DNA of 64,000 nt from Serinus canaria (taxonomy: Eukaryota > Chordata > Aves > Passeriformes > Fringillidae): NCBI RefSeq assembly GCF_022539315.1, contig NC_066315.1:49705174-49769173 (forward strand). Direction: 5' to 3'. The notes below the pieces were generated by a model. The model saw only the letters and a program-made list of their open reading frames with translations. It was not told where the DNA came from and ran no database searches. The position numbers and the translations under genes were made by a program. Below, piece by piece: positions 1 to 12,269 of this stretch. How positions within the stretch are numbered: position 1 is the first letter of the stretch; the number at the start of each line of letters is the position of its first letter.

Positions 1-2129
1 ACCATTTACATAATGAAATCCCAATCTGACCTTTTAACAAGAAACCTTCCAGAAAAACTAACAATAAAAAACATACATACATGAACAAACAAACAAAATT
101 AACCAAAAAAAAACAAGGCCCCCACCCTTGAACAAGAGTCATTAGCTGTGAAGTAGCCAGTGAGAGGAGGAGTGTTTTGAAAGCTGTTTAATGCCTTTCC
201 CAGAATCTGGTCTTTGCAGGAGTAGAAGAGGAATGAAGAAGGTCAGATAAAATGATGAAAGAGATTTGCAGTCTCTTTTTTAATATATTTTTACTCTTTC
301 ATACCTGGAAAAAGAAAAGAAAAAAAAAGAAAAATAAATAGAAAAGTGTCAAATGTTGCCTTTCTCCTCTTTGTCTAAGGGGTAGATAATCTGGGGAAGT
401 AAAACAAGGGTATCAGTTTAGACAGCCTCATTTTCTGCAAGCAGTGAAGTTTGCTTAACTGTTGAAAGGGTACAAGGTGAGGCACTCCAATAGCATACCT
501 CTTACAGGCAAAACTGGAAATATCATTCTGTCCTAAACAAATTGAAATCTATTATGATCAGACTAATACAGCTAGAATTCAAATTTAAGAATCAAGGCGA
601 TCACATAACAGACTCCAGCACACTTAGATCAAGAGATTTTAATAGGTTTCTTTGCTGTGGGGCTCCCTGATCATCTTTGATCAACAGCTTTTCCAGTACC
701 TTTTTGCTTATGAAGGCAAGAACGTAGTACATGTGGTTTGAAACGAAGAAAAGAAGATCCTCCAAACACAAAAGAATGCTACATTTTAAAAGCTGTTTGC
801 TCCCATTGAGCTTTCAGTGAAAAACACAGCCTTAAGTAAGGAGACACCCCAAAGATATAACAAAAGATGCACATTTTACAATCTGCTTGACTCCTCTGTC
901 AAATATTTATAATCCCTTGGCGTCATAATTAGGTTATGTTTGACTAATATTATCCTGAGTGTACAAACATAACTGTTTTCTATGTAGTTATACTACAAGT
1001 GCATCTTCACAATAAACAGGTCTCCTTGAGAAAGAAGTTCGAGACAAGAAAATTTTGGTTATTTCTGGTGAAAATGGACAACTTCTAATTAAGGAGGACA
1101 GTCCATCCAATTCTTCTCATAACCATCTCTAGAAATGCTCTGAAAAAGCTTCAAACAGGAACATGAATATTTTACTCTATATTGGCTGTTCTAACTGGTT
1201 CCCTGAGTATACCTGGCACCTGCTGTAATTTTTACAATGTTTATATCAGCAGAGTTTGAAAGAATATTTGAAAGAGTCTCTCAACCAAGGACATTCAGCA
1301 CAAGGAGAGAAGAATTTACCTGTAGGGCTAGGCATGCCTTGGAAGACATTATTGCATCAAAATATCTTTTGGTTCCTTTCAGGAAACCAATTTCTTTCAC
1401 ACTCAATAATCTATTGCCTTTTTTTGTTTTAATGGTATTTTGGCAAAGGAGAAAAAGGACTGCCAAAACAAAGATCTTTACTGCTGGACTGCATTTTCTG
1501 TGTTGAATGTGTACAGATCTGCTGCACAGATCTACTAGTGAGTTGGTATCTTCTACCACACAGATAGCAGGGGAACCTTTCCTTTCAGGATGGTTTCCCG
1601 TAAATTGCTACTACCAAATCTTGCTCACTGATGCAATTCTAAGACACTATTTTAAAGAACTAGGCTTTCAACATTTTATTTGATTTATTTAGACTGAGAT
1701 GTCACATTTCCAGCATAATCTACAATAGGCAGTAGTAACAGCCATAACAACAATAGTACATTTCCATGATGTTTCCAAACTGAAACATTCAGCCTGATTT
1801 ACTGTCATTAAAAGGATCATAACAATCCCATGACACTTACAATTAGCCACATTTTAAAGAGAAAAGACTGACCCAGAAGGAAGGGTAATCATTTGGGGCA
1901 GGTGGACTAAATGACAGATTTGAGCAGTATGTATTTCTGAACTTCCTAAAGGATTTGCTGAATCACACCAGGGATCTGAAACAGAGCTCGAAATACCACC
2001 TATCACAGGCTTCTCTTCCTATGCCATCCACAGTTACAAGAATTTTAACCCCTCCCATCCCAGTTAATGAAGCAAGGCAAAATGCAGTTTTCTCCATTCT
2101 CTGGAAGTTCCCCGCCTGTGGAGAACTGG

Positions 2130-2301
2130 GTCAATGCAGAAATGCAGTGGATGTCCCAACCGTGGCAGTGTTCAAAGCCAGACTGGCCAAGGACTTGACA
2201 AACCTGGTCTAGTGGTAGGTGCCCCTGTCCATGGCAGGGGAGATTAAGACTAAATGATCTTTGAGGTTCATTCCAACCCCTTAACTTCCTATGATTCTGT
2301 G
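2130..2301 (+). mobile_element. CR1 LINE 3' end
   Basis: A 5'-truncated CR1 remnant. Clues are a GGCAGTGTTCAAAGCCAGAC-like stretch, 'acctggtctagtggtaggtg', 'ccatggcagggg', and the typical terminal 'cctatgattctgtgat'. It is diverged and non-coding. Confidence 0.85.
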
Positions 2302-3171
2302 ATAGATTTTTATTTCTGTTAGATCCATCATCAGCTCCAGTAAGAACACAGTAGCATAGATCTTACTTTGAATTGTTTTTCTGCTTGGTAGAGGAGATAT
2401 TTTGGTTTCCTTGCCAAATTTCCCATTGGATATAACAGAACTTCCTTCAACTACCCTAGATTTGGATGGATTCATTTAAACACAAAAGCTCTAGTGCAAA
2501 TACTAGCATGTATCAACAGAAGTAGTTGAAAGAGGAAGAAGAATGAATATACAGTGCTCTGTACACCTAAGACTTTAAGCAGTCCACTTAGCATATATTG
2601 ATTATCATTATCTGAAATAGCCTTGCCTAAATACACATCTCAGTCCTTCAGTGTCTCTGATGAACTTATATTGTCAAGGTTGAGTACTGGCCTTCACTTT
2701 GATTGCTAATGTGAATGCCTGTGACTTCTACAACTTTTCCATGTTGTGATACCAGCACCCACTGTGAGTCCATTTCTGCTATCAGTTTATACCAAGGCAT
2801 TTTTAACTTTTGCCTGCTGGACTATGAAGCTATATATCTATATAGAGTGACATACTGAAATGAAAATACACTGCAGTTCATATTTTTCTTCACACAGAAT
2901 TACTTAGTGTATGAGCATACCCGTACAGCAAGGAAGCTGACAGTGAGATTTTCACAATAACTAATCTCTCTTAATGATGTTTTGGAGTCCAAAGTCTTAG
3001 AAAAGCTTTCCATTTTAACAGTTGGCATTTATTCTGCCTCTAATTTAAACTTTCAAAATCTGCTCCAGACCAAAATTTCGAAATCTGTTCTCTTAACACA
3101 GTTGGAGGACACACAGAAACATTTAGACTGAGATGAGAGTTTAAACTAACTCAGAAACATCTGTCCTGTGT

Positions 3172-3560
3172 TGACTCCTGCTCCTCAACAAGTATAATTC
3201 ACAGACATGGTACTGGTTCTATCACTGAAGGGGTATTGAGGACAGTCAAAGGTAATACAGACTCCATTCTCAGAAGGCATGAAAAGACACTTTATTATTA
3301 GAAATACACAGTTCTTATAGAAACAATGGTGGATCTAAGACCTGATTGGCTTTTAGGAATCTTCTCTCACACTATTGGTGAACTATGAATAGCACAATCT
3401 GAATAACCATATCTATAAACAATGATTACAAAAAGAGATAATAATTGCTTGAATTCTTCTCTCTAAGTTTCCCACAGCTTCTAAAATCCTAGGAGAACTA
3501 TGTCTGTCTCTATTCAGAGTGTTATGAACAAAATAAGTTACCTGTTTTTTTTTTAAGAAA
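3172..3560 (-). mobile_element. LTR remnant, minus orientation
   Basis: LTR-like sequence with a minus-strand AATAAAG polyadenylation signal near 3285-3300, resembling a songbird LTR. The ends are not sharply visible and no target duplication was found. Confidence 0.45.
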
Positions 3561-3620
3561 AGGGGCTGCAGAGTTTTGAGTTGAGCTGGGAAACTGATCT
3601 CTGGCCAAGAGTTCTCTGTT

Positions 3621-4217
3621 AGTGAAATGTTGTAATCACCTGTTGAGTATCCTTAAGTATCGTCGTTTAACTCTCTATTGTGAAGAATTTTTGTTTTTCA
3701 GCACCACCCTTGCCTGCTGCCAGGAGGATGACAAACCCCCCCCCCGGACGGTGGGGAGAGGGGGATATTTGCATCTCAGGAGACATGCAAATTTATCTCC
3801 AAACCTAGACTGCATTGGGACGGGACCTTCACCAAATCCTGGAAGTACACCAAAAGAAATGAGCCAAAGCAGAATTGAGAGGTCAGGGTGGTGTCTGGAC
3901 AGCAGGGCCGAGGTCCGAAGCCGGCAGAGACGCTTGAAAACCTTGGTCACTCCCAATTAAAAACGATGCCAGTCAGACCCAGGACTCCCTGGACGGAAAA
4001 CCCAAACTGAAAACCCTGGTTATACCCCCACTGCCCTTGCGAGGACAGGACTCCCGGCTCTGCCCCTAGCGGACAAGAGCTGCAAATCCTCCTCTTCTGA
4101 GTCACTGCTGGGAGCGGTGGCAGAACTCCGCGGATCTGCCAAAACCCCCATTTTGAGCCGATCACTTTAATAAAGGCATTAAAAGGAGGAATATCTCCTG
4201 CCCCTGTTTATTTCACA
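3621..4217 (+). mobile_element. solo LTR, plus orientation
   Basis: A GC-rich block with two ATTTGCAT-type octamers near 3765-3800 (one in each orientation), a polyadenylation signal 'tttaataaaggcatt' near 4167 and an end in CACA at 4217. It resembles a songbird ERVL-class LTR. The 5' edge is approximate and no target duplication was recognised. Confidence 0.6.
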
Positions 4218-4229
4218 GAGATTATGTAA

Positions 4230-5754
4230 TTACTACACTGGTTCCACCAATTGGAAGTGGAGAGCTGATCTCTCCCAGCCCTGCTTCCGATAGCGGCCAG
4301 TTCTGCTGCTCCAGATAAATGCCCGCCTTTTACCTCCTCCCCTTCTTCTCCAGCTGCCAAAACCACAATACTTCTCAGAGAGGGCTTAGGACACTGTTGA
4401 AGGTTAGGATGTTTGTTTTATTTTTTCTTTCTCTCAGGGACTTCTCCCATTTGTTGTCTAAGAGACGGGAATGACGGGTACTTAAGAGACAAAAGATGTG
4501 ACCAGGATAGGGAAGGGGACGAAAGGGATGCAGCTTGCTTTAGTTTTGCTGCAGCTGGGGGAGTGAGTGTGGTGGCAGGGAAGCTCAGCGTTCTTGGGAA
4601 GCGCAGAGATACCATGAGGCGTGGCTGGGGGTGAGGACCTGGGCTCAGCTCTCTCTCTCTTTGGGGATCAGAGGGCCGATGGCTGTGGTTTTGGTGCCGG
4701 ACTGCTGCGGCCTGAAGAATTTGCTGCCACTGCGGAGTTTTGTCCTTCACTACTTCTCCTTACCATGGGTAAGCCTCTGCTAGCAAGAGTGATCATTGAA
4801 CTGGGACCTTTTCACCTGATCTCACTGAGAGGGACCCTCAACATCTGCTTGGGCGCCTCAGGGGAAGCTCGGAACCCAGACGCCCGACCTCTCTCTGGAG
4901 GGAGCACTTCCGAGCTGCTTGAGGGAGTCTGGCTGCTGCGGATATCCCCAGGACATCACACAGGAGATGTGAGAGCCACCTTCTCTCCACCTTCTCTCTT
5001 GTCCTAGGGTCGCCCTGCGCCTGCTGTTTTCTGCCACTAATTCGGGGGGGTTTTGCTACACTTTAACTTGACACCCCTCATCCACCTGGATTCCTGCTGC
5101 TCCTGCCACAGCTTTCGTGTTTTTGCTACACTTTGTTTGCCACCTGGGGTGTGGTTATCTCTGCTGTTACAGCCTACTGCTCCAAGGTTCCTCCTACAGA
5201 CCAGCTCACCACGCGGAGAGGCACTAATACCGGCTGCTCCCCTGTAAGTTTCCCCGTTTCACAAGGGGAGAACCTTTTCCTTCTCTCTTATCACCCAAGC
5301 CCGCATTGCCACATGGAGAGACGGCTGAGGTTGCGCCACAGCGCTTCCTGCAGCCCCGGGGGAATTACCACACCTGCCCTTTCTGGCAATGAGCCAACAG
5401 CGCCCCTGCTGGCTGTCACCATAACTACACCAAAAGGGAAAGTACCTGCAGCCGAGAAAGGCTGTTACTGGGCTTATGAATTTTTGTTTGTTATTGCTGC
5501 TGTTGTTGTTTATTTGTCTTGTTTTACATATGTACATACATACATACATACATATATACATACATACACACATATGTATATATATGTTAATAAAGAACTG
5601 TTATTCCTTTTCCTGTATCTTTGCCTGAAAGCACCATAATTTCAAAGTTACAATAATTTGGAAGGAAGGGGTCATATTTTCCATCCCAGGAAGGTTTCTG
5701 CCTTCCTTGGCAGACACCTGCCAATAATTAAAAAAAATATTTTAAACCAAGACA
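4230..5754 (+). mobile_element. LTR-type element, plus orientation, start uncertain
   Basis: The 3' part (about 5585-5754), from 'taataaagaactgttattcc' to 'aaaccaagaca', matches the reverse complement of the LTR at 24145-24836, so it is the R-U5 end of the same family. The 5' part is GC-rich and different, so this is another subfamily or includes internal sequence. The open frames here (for example 5133-5639) look like by-products of base composition. Confidence 0.55.
5529..5590. repeat. CATA/TA microsatellite
   Basis: An imperfect run of catacatacata and tatata units inside the LTR-type element, just before its polyadenylation signal. Confidence 0.9.
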
Positions 5755-8196
5755 AACACTTCCCAGTGGCATCCAGTGCCAGGCCAGGCTATCAGGACAA
5801 GATCAAGCCCTATGGTTTTCATTTAAAAGAAAAACCACTTTTCTCTCCTGAAAAAAATAAATGCTGAATGCAGACTGCAGGACAAGACTGCAGTATGGTG
5901 TAGGTTAAGGAGTCTTTGGGCAGGGGTTTCAGCATTTTTTTCACCATCTATTTAGCCTGCTTGAATCCCCCTGAATGAAAGTGTGAGGTTCTTGCATGGT
6001 CCTTGTTTTCTCTGCTCAGATTTCTGAAGCATTATAAGCATAAATTCTGAAGGAAGCACAGGATGGCAGCACAATTATCCATGACTGTACTATTGAAAAT
6101 AAAGGGGAAAAAAACAGAGGTTATCTCATTTTCATTAACCTAAGATTCTCTTGTCACATTGCAAAAAACATGTGTAACACAGACTGTCAGTGTTACATCC
6201 TAACATAGCAATTAGAAAAAGGGTTGCACTTGAAGGAAAATTCAATACATAAAGTTCATGTGCTATGACTCTAGCCTAGAAACAGAGTTGCAGAGAGAGT
6301 CTAACAAAAAGTAAATTAAATTATTAGGGGTACCAAGAATGTGAAAGGGAACAATTACTCATTGTTTCTCACAATCCAAGAAGGGAATTACCAAACAAAC
6401 TTATTAAACAGTAAATCTGAGAAGAATAAAAAGATATGATTTATCACATAACGCCTATGTAAATTTTGAATTGTGTTGCCTCAGTGCCCAGTACACAAAA
6501 GTGCCAGGGCTCCAAAGATAATTTGACAAAATAATGGAATATAAATCCATCAGAGTGTATCCAAGTCAGGGATTTGACCTCTGCCTTGGCTGTCTGGAAC
6601 ACAGAAAACTGTAGTGGGATACACCCATTGCTCTAATTTTGGTTTTTGTTCATTAAAGTCTCTGCTATGAAATGTTGTCACACAGGTGATGGAGAGCTAA
6701 AGGGACTTCTGGTCCAACCCAGTAAGATTGTTCAAGTGTTCATAGCAAAGCTGACATGTTTGAAAGTAGCTTCTATCCCTACTAATTAAAAGCATAGGTT
6801 TTTCAAAATGAGATTATTTATTGCAAGACCTGCTGTCCCCAGAACCCAGCTCTATCCAAGCACTGAGTGAAATGACAAAAGAAATTGCAAATTCTTGTAT
6901 GGCCTTTGATATCATAAAACAATCACTACTGATGCAGTGGACAATGAGGTGAAATAGTAGTCTGTAGTAGTAACTGCATCTCACATGATCTATAATCCAG
7001 TCTTTCCCACCACAAATTACAGAAGTATTTGCAGTTGCTGAGACAGATTACCAAATCTGCCACTTTTAATTCCTTTGTGGACTTACTCAGCATCTTACAG
7101 GATGTAAAGGAGTGAATTTTCTTTTTTGTAAGCTTTTTCCCCCAAACTTGGGTATTTCTTGTCTCCCTGAGTCCTAAAGTGGGTGTGGTCATAATCTGCA
7201 TGTTTGCCACCTGAAAAGGACCATTGAAGCTATTTCTAGTGCTCAAAATAAAACAAAGATGTTGAAATCTAAGTACTCAGTTGTCGCACTGGATGATCTG
7301 TCTCTTACTAAAGCCATTTGAAAGCCTTTTCAAATTATGACCATGAAGAAATAAATGCTGTATAGTATGGTATTTTCTTTCTTCAGTTGCCTGAGAGATG
7401 TGTGAGGCCAAAGAAGCAAAGTTCAGAAGATCATTGAAATAAAGAAGAAATATGCACCATAAGTTAATTAATCTCTGTTATTGGTATGTCCAATGATTGA
7501 GAAATTTTGGACTGATTATTTTTTCAAAGAAAACAAAAGGCTTTGTGAAGGTGCTTGCATTCTCTTTAAAGCACGGGAACACAAGAAGAAATGCTCTTGG
7601 GGAAAAGTTTTGAATATTTGTTTAGTAAGGGAATTTAAATAACATCATTCCAATTTAGCATATGACTCAAGCGCATAACATCAATTTTTCTATGATGAGA
7701 AATAGCATAGAAGGTATCCTGGTTTTGGAGCTTTGGCACATAATTGTGCCTAAATCATTCATGAAGCTAAAAATGTCTAGTTCTTCTCACACTGATGTTA
7801 AGTTTTATATTGGCTTGAGTTTGCATTCCACTTGACCTAGGATAACATCAGTGATGAAAGAGATCCATTTTGCTTTAATATATGTAATTTGACTGCCAGC
7901 ATATAATGGAAATATATAAAAGCAGATAAAAAAACAATGAATACACTGGCAAAGGTTTGGTTACACAAAGTAATTACTGAGTTTCTTGAATAAAGCATGT
8001 ATGAAAAAAATTAGATACTTACTGGGTAAAGTCACCTAGAAAATTAGGTGCAAAATCTTATTCTATGTTTGATAATCAAACAGAATTCAAACTTCTGCAT
8101 ATATTTGGGGTAAAAGCTAGATAATTGTTTTCATAAAGAGATATTCCATTGTGGATGGAAACAAGAACCCCAGTCCTTTTCAAGGGGGATGAGTTG
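5755..8196. other. no gene recognised
   Basis: AT-rich sequence without recognisable exons, repeats or RNA genes. The short frames here have no domain signal. Confidence 0.6.
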
Positions 8197-8734
8197 TGTG
8201 ATGGGTTGACCTTGGCTAGACACAAGGTGCTACTCTATCACTCCTAAGCTCGACATGTGGAGAGAATATATAAGGAAAGAATCATGTTTTGAGATAAGGG
8301 CAGGGGGAGATCATTAACCAGTTACTGTCACAGGTGAAACATAGTTGACTTGGGAAAATTTATTTACTTTACTAATAAAATCACAGTAGGCTAACATGAA
8401 GTAAAACCAAATCTTAAAACATCTTTCTCCCACTTCTCCCTCCTTCCTGGGCTTAACTATATTCCTGATTCTCTACCTATTCCTGCACAGGGAACAGGAG
8501 GACAGAGAATGGGGGTTAGAGTCAATTCTTCAAACATTGTCTCTGCTGCTCTTTGCTCATCATGGGAGGACTTCTCATACATTACTGATGGGCTTGTCCT
8601 TGGTGGGTGGGTCCATCTTGGAGCTGGCTGGGAGTGGCTCTGTCAGACATGAGGGAAGCTTCTAGCAGAAAGAAGCTAACAGAAAAGCCATGCCTCCAGC
8701 CCTTCCCACTACCAAAACCTTACCATGCAAATCA
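8197..8734 (-). mobile_element. ERVL-type LTR, minus orientation, internally shortened
   Basis: On the minus strand it starts near 'tgatttgcatggtaaggttt' and ends 'ggtcaacccatcaca', the same ends as the LTR at 57014-58851 in diverged form. The middle is much shorter. No target duplication is visible. Confidence 0.7.
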
Positions 8735-11700
8735 TAGAACCTTCCACAGGAAGAAGGATAATCAAAGCCAGCAAAGTTTCCAGCCACATATGTGAATTAG
8801 AATTCCGTAATAAGCACCGGGCTTCTTTGGCTGAGTGACTAAAACAAAAAATTAGGATAATGCCTAGCTCTGGGTCTGACACAAGGACTTGGTATATTTT
8901 TGCATGGCAAAATGTCTGTTGGGGATTGGGGGTTTGGGTAGGGTAGTGGGATGGATAGAAAATCAAAAAATCAAGCTGAGCTTTTCATCTAACTAAAACA
9001 AAAGTTTTTTGTTTACCATTTACTTAATGGTGGATAAAAATGTGAAATGCCATTTCAAAGCAAAAATTCTCATTTGGATTTTTTCAATATGTCTTCAGTT
9101 TTTGACAATCACTTGTTTTTAATTAGACTTAAACTCCCAAACACTTTAGTCTGACTCAGAAAAACACTTTTCAACTGATAACAGTTTTTGAATTTCTTCT
9201 ACATTTGTTATTGCCTGCAAATACCAGGTTTTGAAGTTAAGAAAAGGAAAGAAGTGGTTTAGAGGGAGAGAAAATAATTAATAGCCTAGTGATGGATCAG
9301 TTAATTATTATAAGTAATAAAGATTACACTTTTCAGTCATGAGTATCTGGGTACTTGCATGTTGCTTTTTTGGGATGGGATGCCACACCTTATAAGAGTC
9401 CTCCTATCTGCTTACTGTCGCTGGTGTGCTCAAATTGGAAGTTAGGTGTTCTGTGAGTTGATGAAGATGCAATCTAAATGTCACCAATGTCTTTTGAAGA
9501 GCCATTTCATATTCTTCCTTCTTCTCATGAGAAGACATGATCTTGTTTCTCTTTCAGGACTAAGTGTTGCATAAGGAAAAAGAAGCCTAATTGTCACTGT
9601 ACCAAACATTCTTGCAGCTGGCAGCAAGGAGGACTTCCCTCTTGCTGAAGTGGAAAATTTCTGTGCATCATTGCAGAGGCAAATTTTCCTAAATGGGATA
9701 AGGACTATAATAGAAGCAACATCACAGCTGTATTCCCTGACTGGTGCAATAAATTAATTGATGGTACAAAATCAAGAAACAATTTCTGCAATGCACCGTA
9801 TAAGTTATACATTGCTCCATGTCTCTAGGACCATGAATGTTATCCCTGGGGAACAATGCAACCATATGTCATCTCTGAGCAGAATTATATCTAAAGGACC
9901 AAACATAACATGGAAAAATGTTCCCCATACGGATAACTACTCAAAAAACCCTAGTTAAGTTGCCTTCAGTGATGTTTTTTTTTCACCATGCACCTGAATA
10001 TTCCAAATATTCACCTAAATCAAGACAAATGGAATTCCCACTTTTTTACCTTGTCATATGAAGTAGAATCAAAAAGCAATCCAGAATCCTAACAACCATG
10101 TATCTAGGCTCCTATGAATAATAGAAAGCAGGCTAAACAAGACACACATGAAAGTCTCAAAGGAAAACCAGGTGCTTTCCGTAAGACTTACAAACACACA
10201 CAAAACAGACATGTTGCAAAATCATCTGCATAATTATAAAAGATACCTTTCTACATATTCCCTATATTCTCACCAAGCAGGCATACCATGGTGCTCTACT
10301 GTTTGCCCTGTCTAGATAATAACAATGTATTTTGCACTTAACATCAAAGATCATGATATTAAAACAGCATAAAACCATCTTCAGAATGCATTCATCTATG
10401 CAAATTCCAGCTTGCTTCGGGTGCCACTTGCTAAATTAGACAAATGATGTCTTTCAAAAAAGCACAACAAGGATTTTAAAAAGCACAGAAACTATTCCAC
10501 CCACCCCCCCCCACCCACCCCCACCCCCCCCCCCCCCCCAGTTATCCTATACTGTAATACTATGGAACAGAGTCTATCTCTGCTCAGCAGAGATAGATTA
10601 CAGTGAAATATGTCTTTTGGGAAGGCAAAATATCTTAATGTTTCAAACAAGTTTTTCTAGAAGATAACAAGTCTTTCTGATTTGTAACTTGAGGCCATAG
10701 CTGTTAATGCAATTCAGGTAACAGGCTATAAAAAAGAAGTGAGAAAATGAAGGAAATTGTCTTTAGTAAGTAGACTTAGACTACAGTCATTCCAATTTGC
10801 CTGTGCTGCTGGATTATGACACATAATATGCAGAGCACTATCAAGCAGCAAGGAAAAATATAATGTCTTTGCCTTACAAACTGAAATGGATTTTTTGCTT
10901 CTGACAATAATGATCAGTCTATCTTTCAAAGCAGAATTAGAAATGGCACAATTGTTTATATGACCTGTAATTTACCTTTTTACCCCTCTCAAGGAGACAT
11001 AGACAAATGCTCTTTATTTATATGTTTGAGTAACCTGTTTTAAAACAACATCAGAATCATAAGCAGGATTTCATCAGACATCTCCTTAGTGCTCATTGCT
11101 ATGGAGTGGTCTTGGCTAGATTGACACATATAAAAATTGTATCTTGCAGAAGGCTGCAAAGACAGTCAGTATTCAATGGCTGAGAAGTTTTGACGAATGA
11201 AGCTGGGAAGAATCCTTTCAACTCTCTCTGAATAATTGTAGAGCCCTTATCTCGGTGTCTTCTCACCACCATGTTCCTATACCAAAGGCATTGTAAGATG
11301 ACATTCTGTGCCAGCTACTCTGCTACTTTCTTTTTGGGACAACTGGGACAGAAAGAAATTAAGGCTTTAAGTTAATAATCAGGGAAATTTTCACTTCCTG
11401 ATCAAGAAATCATTAATAAGAAAAATAAAGACTGAAAGGACTGACATGTTGGCATGGGCAATGTACAGAACTCAAAGGAAAAGGTTTTAACTACTGATAA
11501 GCAACATTATATCTTAAAAAATCAAAGTAAAAAAAGCTAAAATCTCCACCTCTGAAATACAGTCCATATATTAAAAAGTCTACATGTAGTATTATATTAC
11601 ATTATATTATAGTGACTATACTCTATTCTAGTGTGTTGCACTGCGTAGAAGAATGCAGTACTGAAGCAGATCTGTCAAAACACACGTTTTGATTTGACCA

Positions 11701-12030
11701 TGAGGTGGCAGTACTGCTCATCACATAGCCAGAGCACATTAGGCTTTCACTGTATGTACTAGCTGTTGAAAATGCAAACATCCTGTGTATTTCCGTGCTA
11801 AAACATGCACATTACCACTAGAGTAGTAAGTTCCTAGGATAAAAACACAAGAAGGGAACTTTATATTTATCTACAGTTGGCAGCTGAGAGAGTAATATTT
11901 GATTGAATTGACATAGTTTTCCCCGAAAGTAGAAATTATACTGAAAACTTTGCATTAACATTGCAGAATTTTTTCCCAGTGAGAAAAAAAAAAAAAGAGG
12001 ATGTGGTAGAAATGACCTGTGAAGGTGTTA
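8735..12030. other. no gene recognised
   Basis: AT-rich non-coding sequence with one striking C tract (listed separately). Nothing else recognised. Confidence 0.6.
10498..10539. repeat. C-rich simple repeat
   Basis: A run of C interrupted by single A residues, ending in about 18 consecutive C. The minus strand is correspondingly G-rich and could form a G-quadruplex. Confidence 0.9.
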
Positions 12031-12265
12031 ATCATAGGATCATACAATCAGAATAGTTTGGGTTGAAAAGAGACCTTTAAAGGCCATATAGCCCAACACC
12101 ACAATGATGAGCAGGGACATCTGCAACTAGATCAGGTTGCTCAGAGCCCTGTTCAGCCTGACCTTGAATGTTTCCAGGAATGAGGTTTCTACCACCTCAA
12201 TGGACATAATGTTCCAGTGGTTTGCCACTGTTACTGTAAAAAAATTTCTTCCTTATATCAAGTCT
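12031..12265 (-). mobile_element. CR1 LINE 3' part, minus orientation
   Basis: Plus-strand text 'atcataggatcatacaatca', then 'ttgggttgaaaagagacc' and 'atcaggttgctcagagccc' is the reverse complement of a CR1 3' region. Confidence 0.85.
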
Positions 12266-12269
12266 GTTA

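Noticed and set aside
5133..5639. 168-codon open frame on the plus strand
   Set aside because: It lies in an LTR-type element and runs into a CATA microsatellite that encodes a THTYIHT repeat, so it is a by-product of composition.
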